In this document: positions 57,610 through 64,000 of the stretch, one piece after another
Position numbering within the stretch: position 1 is the stretch's first letter
Layout of the letters: each line of letters starts with the position of its first letter
Assembly: GCA_030765065.1 (NCBI GenBank)
Contig: CM060986.1
Span: 78,795,573-78,859,572 of the forward strand
Length of the DNA: 64,000 bases
Reading direction: 5' to 3'
DNA from: Deroplatys truncata
Taxonomy: Eukaryota; Arthropoda; Insecta; Mantodea; Mantidae
Program-made: the position numbers and the translations under genes
The notes under the pieces: model-generated
What the model was told of the DNA's origin: nothing
Databases searched by the model: none
The model's input: the letters and a program-made list of their open reading frames with translations, nothing else

Positions 57610-58911
57610 TATGAGGGCTGTCCCAGAAGTACACAAATTAACAAAGAAAGCACAAACCTTTTGGGAAAAAACATCTTTATTTCTCTACATACTCTCCTTT
57701 CAGCTCGATGCACTTTTCCCAGTGATGTTCAATAGCTTCGATACCCTGTTTATAGTGAGAACCGTCGAGGAGTTCTTCAAAATAGCCATCAACTGTAAAC
57801 TCCACCTCTTCATTGTTGGCAAATCTTTTACCACCAAGCGATTTCTTCAACTTTGGAAACAGAAAATAATCAGAGGGTCTAAGTCTGGCAAATAGAGTGC
57901 ACGAGGAAGTAATTTGAGCTTTAACTCATTGATTTTGGCCATGGCGATAATGGATGTGTGAACTGGTGCATTGTTTTGATGAAACAGAACTTTCTTTTTC
58001 GCTAAATGTGGCCGTTTTTGCTTGATTTCATCATTCAAACACTGCAGTAAGTTTGCATAATACTCACCATTAATTGCTTTTCCTTTTTGAAGATAATCAA
58101 TTAAAATTATCCCATGAACATCCCAAAAAACTGATATCATGACCTTTGCCTGCAGATGGAACGGTTTTCGCCTTCTTTGGAGCCGATTCTCCCCTTTCAA
58201 TCCACTGTTTTGACTGTTCCTTTGTCTCAGGTGTGAAGTGATGGACCCATGTTTCATCCATGGTTATGAATCGACGTAAAAACTCGGCTTTACTGCAGCG
58301 ATACATCACCAAATACTCGACTGAAACATCCTCACAATGCTGCTTTTGTTCCATTGCGAGTAAATGCAGCACTCATCTTGCGCACAGCTTTCTCATGTCT
58401 AAATTTTCAGTTAATGTGCAATGTACAGCACTTTTAGAAATGCCTAGATGTCTGCTAGCTCGTGTACTTTCAGTCAACAGTTATCAAATACCATTTTGTG
58501 GATTTTCTTCACAATTTCTGGCGTGGTCACCTCATTTGGTCGACCACTGTGATGTTGGTCTTGGCAGCTCGTACGGCCTAGCTTAAACTCTGCTACCCAA
58601 TATTTTACTGTTGTAAACGAAGGAGCAGACTCCCCCAGTGTAGAATCTAGCTCAGCTTTAACATTAGTTAGACTAAGACCTTTCAAATGAAAGTATTGTA
58701 TCACATAACGATGGCCAGTTTTATCCATGTTTACGAATTTGCTGGGAGAGTTCACTATTAATGGCTGCCAAACAATTACTAAACAATGTAGCATCATCAA
58801 ACTTCAAACTTAAGCTTTATAAGGGTGGTACCTTATACCATAGTCATTTGTTTGAAATAACAACCGCTATATATATACGTCAGGCGAGGTACTTCTGGGA
58901 CTGCCCTCGTA
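57610..58911 (-). mobile_element. Mariner element 3, full length
   Basis: TIRs TATGAGGGCTGTCCCAGAAG (left) and TACGAGGGCAGTCCCAGAAG (right, read inward), flanked by TA at 57610-57611 and 58910-58911; about 1.3 kb, minus strand. It is the best copy of the family that also gave mariner 4 and serves as the empty-site reference for the foldback insertion. Confidence 0.93.
57650..58728 (-). pseudogene. Mariner 3 transposase, inactivated
   Basis: Minus strand from ATG at 58728 (MDKTGHRYVIQYFHLKGLSL): HTH region with WVAEFKLGRTSCQDQHHSGR and TPEIVKKIHKM; ITMDETWVHHFTPETKEQSK with the first catalytic Asp; VMISVFWDVHGIILIDYLQK; KVLFHQNNAPVHTSIIAMAK, where Asn replaces the second catalytic Asp; and LPDLDPLIIF where the third Asp block is altered. 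Frameshifts near 58480 and 58130. Even a restored frame would lack the catalytic second Asp, so this copy diverged after losing activity. Confidence 0.92.
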
Positions 58912-59158
58912 TATGAGGGTGTAGAATACTGAGCCAGAGATAGTGGTACTTAAATTTTTTATCCTTGTTTCTTACACAAGTTAAAATGATATATCTTTCA
59001 AAAATATTCTTGGTAATGAGTTGCAAGAAAGAAGAAGAAAAAAAAAAGCATTACAGATATGGGTTATACAACAGAGGGGGGAACACCTGCACACTGTAAC
59101 CTACACAGATCTATTGAGGCTAACATCCCCCAGGATGAATTGAAGGAACCACAGGAGG
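58912..59158. other. Intergenic, nothing recognised
   Basis: Short spacer, no supported feature. Confidence 0.5.
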
Positions 59159-59463
59159 CTACAGGAAATAGGTAGACAGGCCACAGACACACACGAATGT
59201 CCCTAACAGTTTCCAGGCTCGAAGACTGTCCCAATGCTGCAGCTGTCTAGAGAGGGCAATGAATGACCCGTCAACCAAGTAGGGCTCTAGTGTCCACGGG
59301 GAGTACTCTTTCCTCTGAGCAAGCATCCATGCCATCTGTCCAGCAGTGCCATACACTACAAAACCCAGAAGCACGCCTGAAGGATGAGAAGGAAACAGGA
59401 TGAAAGGAAATCGTGATAGATGAGTAACCACTTCAGCATTCGCATTCCGGCCAAAGAAACGCC
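59159..59463 (-). CDS. Unidentified open frame, hydrophobic, exon-like
   Basis: The minus-strand frame starts after a fair splice acceptor (CTTTTTCTTTAG|GGGCG) and is open to about 59159: RFFGRNANAEVVTHLSRFPF, then HPSGVLLGFVVYGTAGQMAW and PYLVDGSFIALSRQLQHWDS. It has two hydrophobic stretches that could span a membrane. The GC content is above background. The acceptor lies directly beside a tRNA-like SINE piece, so this might be repeat body rather than a host exon. No family recognised. Confidence 0.3.
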
Positions 59464-59475
59464 CCTAAAGAAAAA

Positions 59476-59545
59476 GGTCAGATTGGGCTGTCAGCAGGAA
59501 TCGAACCTGGGACCTCCTGAATGCTTCATACACCAGGGCCCATTC
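59476..59545 (-). repeat. tRNA-like SINE piece (second family)
   Basis: On the minus strand GGTCCCAGGTTCGATTCCTG contains a perfect B box (GGTTCGATTCC) after TGGTGTATGAAGCATTCAGG. The sequence differs from SINE family A-F. No A box with certainty; the 5' end is degraded. Confidence 0.55.
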
Positions 59546-59905
59546 ACATAGAAACATTAACACAAATGCACACAACACAAAAACTTGTGGCCAGATTAAT
59601 AAATCGGGCCATTCACAATAATTTTCATTATTAAGATGAACACTATTGCCAGATGCTAACACCAAACCTTGCAATCTCCAAGCTTTCATGTTCACATTAA
59701 TGGAAATCAAAAAGAAGAAAGAAAAACACTATCACACTGCATAGAAACAGAAAGGAGAAGAAATGGAGCCATTTGATGAGAAGTTAATTATTTTATCTGA
59801 AAATCATCATTGTCTTTATGACAAAAAGCATAAATCTTACAAGGATAATTTGTTAAAATAAAATATTTGGAAACATTGTGAAGAACTGTAACATGTAGGA
59901 AGTTT

Positions 59906-59907
<2 letters not shown>
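59546..59907. other. Intergenic, nothing recognised
   Basis: No supported feature. Confidence 0.45.

Positions 59908-59990
<83 letters not shown>
59908..59990. repeat. (AAT)n(ATT)n palindromic microsatellite
   Basis: About 14 AAT units (59908-59950) pass directly into about 13 ATT units (59951-59990), so each half is the complement of the other. Confidence 0.97.
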
Positions 59991-59991
<1 letters not shown>

Positions 59992-60428
59992 GACTACTAT
60001 TACTATAGTGTCTTTTGGCAGTGTGTGAAACTTTATGGGTTATAAGTATTTTGTTTTCTTTCATGTATGGAAAAATATAAACACAAACACAATCTAAAGC
60101 AGTTTGTAGTAACATAAAGTACTCTGCATTGTTGTTAATCATTGCAGCCTCCATTTTAAATTGCTTTCATGCCTCAATTGTCTTGTTTTGACATTAGCAT
60201 TTTGTTGGTATTGTGAATGGCAAGGTGAACCTTGTGTTTATGCCATGTGTTTATGTCCTCATGTTAATGTTTTTATGTAAATGGCCCTTTACCGCAGAGC
60301 CATCTCGCTTCCCCCCCAAAAAAAAAACCATTCACTAGTATTGACTATAACTGTGTTGATTTATTTATGTTGAAGAACCAGGTCTCATCACTACATGGAG
60401 GGAGTCACATTAAAGTAGACTTAATGCC
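59991..60428. other. Intergenic, nothing recognised
   Basis: No supported feature. Confidence 0.45.
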
Positions 60429-60625
60429 ATTATCCTGGGCTAAGATAGAACCCTGCGCTTAGAAAGCTAGTTCTCAACTAACTGCATCACTGGAATGATC
60501 ACTCAAAGGGAGTGAAGTGAACCATGCCATCATCTGGGCTAAGACAGAACCCATAACCCTGGGCTTAGGAAGCTAGCTCTTAATCAACTACATCACCCCA
60601 TCTGACCACTAAAAGGGAGTGCCTT
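60429..60625. repeat. ~97-bp imperfect tandem duplication
   Basis: Unit 1 (CCATTATCCTGGGCTAAGAT...CTCAAAGGGAGTG) and unit 2 (CCATCATCTGGGCTAAGACA...CTAAAAGGGAGTG) align in order with small indels. Confidence 0.8.
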
Positions 60626-60684
60626 ACATGCCAAAATATTTCAGTTTTTAAAACCAGCTGTATTATGTTAGATGAAACTGCTAA

Positions 60685-61520
60685 TTTTCACTTTATCTAC
60701 CATGTACATAGTAGGCAGAGAAGGTATTGCATTCCACCAAAAAAGTTGATATCAATATTTCACCTTAATACATGTTTTGAGGCCCCTAAAAAATTTAGAA
60801 AAAGGCCTGTGTGTGTAAACAGTAAAACAAAAAGTCTTATAAATATCAAACTTGGTATTTAAGTTCTATATCTTCCAAATATGAGACATAAAAATGTTCA
60901 CTCCAAATTACCCTTACATGGAACATTTTTCGAATGTTCAATTGAAAATTTTTTATTTTCACAAAAATGGCTCTAACAGTTTTGATTAAAATAACCTACA
61001 TTAAAGATATTTACACACAAATAAAAAGATATCTGGAATTTTCTGGGAATGGCCTGTGAAGTCCTCTTCATTCGGAAGGAATTTTGTTCTTATGTAACTG
61101 GTAAATGTAGTACACAAAATAAGTACATCTCTTTAAAACACACAATTTGTTTAAATAACAATTTTTGTGGCATAAGACATTTCTGAGCTATCTGTTATTA
61201 ATGGTTCAAATTGTTCACATTTTATCATTCTTTTAAAGCCCTGTCGATATTGCTGTTTCTCATGACTGCATGAAAAGAATAGGTATATAATTTTAAGGCC
61301 AGCATATAGTGTCCAGTTCTTAAACATTTGACTGTTGCTATTTCCTTTGTATCCACAATAAAGTGTGCAATGTAGCTACTTCTGCAAAAGCTTATCTCGA
61401 TTAAAATGAAATAGATAGAAAAATAAAAAGTTTCATAAGAATAGTTTATATATACCTACCCACTAAAAACAATGATGGGTAGAGAAAGTCATGTGAATAC
61501 AACATAATGGATAATTTTTT
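60685..61520 (+). repeat. R850 interspersed repeat, copy 12
   Basis: Full-length diverged copy from TTTTCACTTTATCTACCATG to AAGTCATGTGAATACAACAT. Confidence 0.85.
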
Positions 61521-62118
61521 TACAGTCTAGAGGATTGGTAATGTCTTTCTGGCTGGTTTAGAATGTTTTACATACATGAAAAAATCTACCACCACCAAAC
61601 TGCTCAAAAGGATCCAATATGTTAGGAGATTGTGTATTTCACTAAATATTTAAAAATCTGTGTTACATTCACATATTCTTTAAGGCTTATTAATGGGTAT
61701 CAAATTTATTCTTTCAAAAGTTTACTTTCTTATATATTTCACTTTAATCGAGATAAACCTATCTGGAAATGGCTGCATTACACATTTTGTTATAGATACA
61801 CATGCAATAGTGCTAGTAAAATGTTTTAGAACTGGGCACTCTATGCTGGCCTTAAAATTAAATACTCTTTCAATGACATTGCGAGAAGCGATGAAAATCC
61901 AAATCTTTAAAAGAATGGCTAACTATTGAACAATTCGAACCATTAATCATGGATATCTCGGAAATGGCTGACACTACACAAAATTTATTTTAAATAAATT
62001 GTGTGTTTTTGACAAATCTACATTGTTTGTGTAATATGTTTTCATCTATTGTTTAATGTTTACCAGTTACTCGAGACTATACAACATTCTTTACAAATTA
62101 GAGGACTTTATAAACTAT

Positions 62119-62696
62119 TCCCTGAAAATTCAACAACAAAAAAAACCATGCACATACTGTGGCATGTGCACAGATAATATGACAAGACCCTCTCTGGGCA
62201 CCGAAGTTAGAGACGGCAGTTTGTCTGTGAGTAGGGGTGAGTCAGGGGAACCAAGTGTCAAGGGAGGGGATAGCGTTACTGACGCCCGAGTTTGGCGTGG
62301 GTTTTTGTAACAGTCAGCAAGTAAGCTTCGTGTGAGACAGACGGGAAACTGCTAAAGCACGATGTCCTCGTCGGCAGACAATGGGCAAAGGAATGTAAGT
62401 ATCTGACTTCATCCATTTTTATATAATAAATAACCATCCATCCATTCTCTTTTTATATTAATTATGGTAGTGTAGTGTCCTACCCTATCCGTAAGCCAGG
62501 TATTATGTTGGAATAGTCATTATTTTTGGTTCTTTCTTTAGCTACGTCCCTCGTCGTAGCCTCGCATTTGAAGTTCTTGTTTGATTTACCGATGCCTCTT
62601 GCAAGCGAGTAGCTCCCATCTGTATTTGTAAAATAATTTAAAGAGAGGCATACGACATCCCTGAAAATTCAACAACAAAAAAACCATGCACATACT
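62119..62696. other. Inserted segment flanked by 39-40-bp direct repeats
   Basis: TCCCTGAAAATTCAACAACA... through CCATGCACATACT occurs at 62119-62158 and again at 62658-62696, differing by one A. The ~500 bp between them is unique in this window and its first half is CpG-rich (about 11 CpG in 62160-62400). The whole interval sits within R850 copy 13. Confidence 0.85.
62362..62394 (+). CDS. Possible first coding exon (MSSSADNGQRN)
   Basis: ATG at 62362 opens 11 codons ending at AGGAAT|GTAAGTAT, a perfect consensus 5' splice site, phase 0. The 200 bp upstream are CpG-rich and lack a TATA box, as in broad insect or vertebrate promoters. No next exon was recognised before the window ends, so the gene, if real, is unknown. 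Confidence 0.4.
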
Positions 62697-62830
62697 CACT
62701 CTTTTCTAAAAATGCATTTTTTGGGGGAGGGGGTTCTCAAACATATATTTCTGGTGAAGTCTTGGTATCAAATTTTTTGTGGGATGCAATACCATCTCTA
62801 TCTACTATTTACACAGTAGATATAGTAAAC

Positions 62831-63352
62831 AGTGTAAATCCAGAAATCTGAACTGCAAAACTCTGATCACAAATACATGCACTAAACTGCAAACTTAAGC
62901 AGTTAATAACTACATGCTTACTGAAAATAAATGTTATCATTCTATTACTTTATGTAAACTTACAATTTTACATGTCAAAATAAACTTTAACTCTGATTAT
63001 AGCTTTTAAAGTGTTTCTTGCAAATATCACACACATCAAAAATATCTTAATCCCACCCCAGTTCACTCTCTGTTCCACATACACACACATGCAGTAGTAC
63101 ACACAATTCAAGACAACAGAGGAACTAAACATTGTTAAACTTTTTAAAATTAAGTTGGAGTCGGTGAGATGACTTTACACCCTTTTCCTGCTTCACTTAC
63201 CAAGAACTGTGAGGACATGCTTTATCTCAAAAAGCATATGTCCAATTTTAAGCGAATTTTGCATCACTCTTTATTATAATGTACAAAATCAAATTAACAT
63301 ATCAATGGTATTACTAATATTTCACACATAATGCATGGCATTTGAATCACTA
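62831..63352. other. Intergenic, nothing recognised
   Basis: AT-rich, no supported feature. Confidence 0.5.
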
Positions 63353-63662
63353 GGGGCAGCGTGCACCAACCTGGAGTAAGCTCTACTTTCGTAATAAACT
63401 ACTATTCAAGTCAACACTCACCAACTTCCATGCGAGAGTAAACTACTTCTGAAGAGTTTTACACCTTTCAGATACTCCCAGATTAAATTATAGCAGAAGT
63501 AAAGGTCGAAGAGCACCATTATGTAGTATGTAACTACGGAATTAAATAGAGCACAAGTATAGGTTAGAATATACTCTTGTGACCTGGATGGAGCAACTAA
63601 CCTGTTGATTGAACTAGAATACTGTATCGTATTTGGAGGAATATGTTTTTGATGCGTTCATG

Positions 63663-63734
63663 GATTACTTAGACTACATTGATGATCTCGATGAAGAAAA
63701 CAGCGATTACTTAGATTACATTGATGATCTCAAC
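63663..63734 (+). repeat. 42-bp tandem duplication
   Basis: GATTACTTAGACTACATTGA... at 63663-63704 repeats from 63705 (one T/C change), encoding the repeated DYLDYIDDL. Confidence 0.9.
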
Positions 63735-63751
63735 GGGGGGGGGGGGGGGGG
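63735..63751. repeat. G17 homopolymer
   Basis: Seventeen G in a row; length may be affected by sequencing error. Confidence 0.9.
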
Positions 63752-63798
63752 AAACGGAAATGCGATAGTGCTATGCGAGAACCATATGATCTTATACA

Positions 63799-63815
63799 GA
63801 GAGAGAGAGAGAGAG
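63799..63815. repeat. Short (GA)n run
   Basis: AGAGAGAGAGAGAGAGA in the Harbinger-like frame. Confidence 0.9.
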
Positions 63816-64000
63816 TTCAATGAACATTTCGGTATTTGGAAAGAATCTTATACACGCCTTTTGATCCTGCTTGGAGAACATTTCAACAAAACTCAGACAC
63901 AAATTCAGCTCTATAATCCAAACTGCAATTATTGTTATGCATCCTATGAGTGTTTCGTACCGGAATATTTCAGAAGCTTGAGCAGGCATTGCAATGAATT

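Larger units (their letters stand above)
61650..62830 (-). repeat. R850 interspersed repeat, copy 13, interrupted
   Basis: Inverse copy in two parts: 61650-62118 (complement of the 3' half) and 62697-62830 (complement of the 5' end, finishing at TACTATTTACACAGTAGATA). Between them is a ~0.58-kb interval not present in other copies. Confidence 0.82.
63353..64000 (+). mobile_element. Probable PIF/Harbinger element, 5' part
   Basis: GGGGCAGCGTGCACCAACC at 63353 followed by repeated AGTAAACTACT-type words resembles animal Harbinger terminal repeats (GGGC...CACCAA...). A transposase-like frame follows. The 3' part is beyond the window. No target duplication can be tested. Confidence 0.45.
63640..64000 (+). 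pseudogene. Harbinger-like transposase N-terminal region
   Basis: Plus-strand frames: YVFDAFMDYLDYIDDLDEEN, an acidic leader with a tandemly repeated DYLDYIDDL motif; then, after a G17 run, MREPYDLIQREREREFNEHF and RLLILLGEHFNKTQ. The arrangement R-x-P-x(n)-F-x(2)-xF...xLL resembles the N-terminal part of HARBI1-type nucleases. A later block in another frame (LQLLLCIL, FRTGIFQ) resembles the next conserved segment. The G run and the frame change suggest a broken copy. Moderate to low certainty. Confidence 0.4.

Noticed and set aside
59906-60154. Open frame rich in poly-Asn and poly-Tyr
   Set aside because: Produced by translation of the (AAT)n(ATT)n microsatellite.

Overview
This is a window of a repeat-rich, AT-rich eukaryotic nuclear genome, almost certainly an insect. 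The protein families, long introns and transposon repertoire (mariner, hAT, BEL/Pao, Ty3/gypsy, several LINEs, tRNA-derived SINEs) fit a large hemimetabolous genome such as a cockroach, termite or stick insect, but nothing in the sequence fixes the order. No bacterial-style operon is present. Most long open frames are transposon remnants or their antisense shadows.

Two host genes are recognisable. One is a complete two-exon gene for the ubiquinol-cytochrome c reductase subunit UQCR10 (QCR9 type; + strand, exons at 27123-27266 and 29925-29963). The other is the first coding exon of an RPRD2-like RNA polymerase II CTD-interacting protein (- strand, 16928-17078). Several short exon-like pieces with good splice signals remain unidentified (34133-34376 -, 35704-35930 -, 48160-48197 +, 50031-50071 -, 62362-62394 +).

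Layout. 0.6-1.9 kb: a mariner with intact TIRs and a broken transposase. 4.0-8.7 kb: a minus-strand Ty3/gypsy element that has lost RT and RNase H and carries four SINE copies. 8.9-20.4 kb: five copies of an ~850-bp interspersed repeat (called R850 here), the RPRD2-like exon and a LINE fragment. 20.8-26.8 kb: a degenerate BEL/Pao element with two more SINEs. 27.1-30.1 kb: UQCR10. 28.7-38.7 kb: further R850 copies, a Tc1-like fragment, two LINE pieces and a truncated mariner holding a perfect-looking foldback insertion. 41.7-46.1 kb: a gag-protease-only LTR element. 51.2-54.1 kb: a hAT element with an 8-bp target duplication. 54.5-56.8 kb: an old DDE transposase remnant split by a second mariner. 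57.6-58.9 kb: a third full-length mariner. 60.7-62.8 kb: two more R850 copies, one carrying a CpG-rich 0.5-kb insertion flanked by 39-40-bp direct repeats. The right edge enters a probable PIF/Harbinger element.

The most unusual points are: (i) all six recognised SINE copies sit inside or beside LTR retrotransposons; (ii) the foldback element at 38114-38368 has two 100-nt arms, a 12-bp target duplication and a hammerhead-like core; (iii) the R850 family keeps an antisense reading frame open in several copies; (iv) the CpG-rich segment with an ATG and splice donor lies within an R850 copy.
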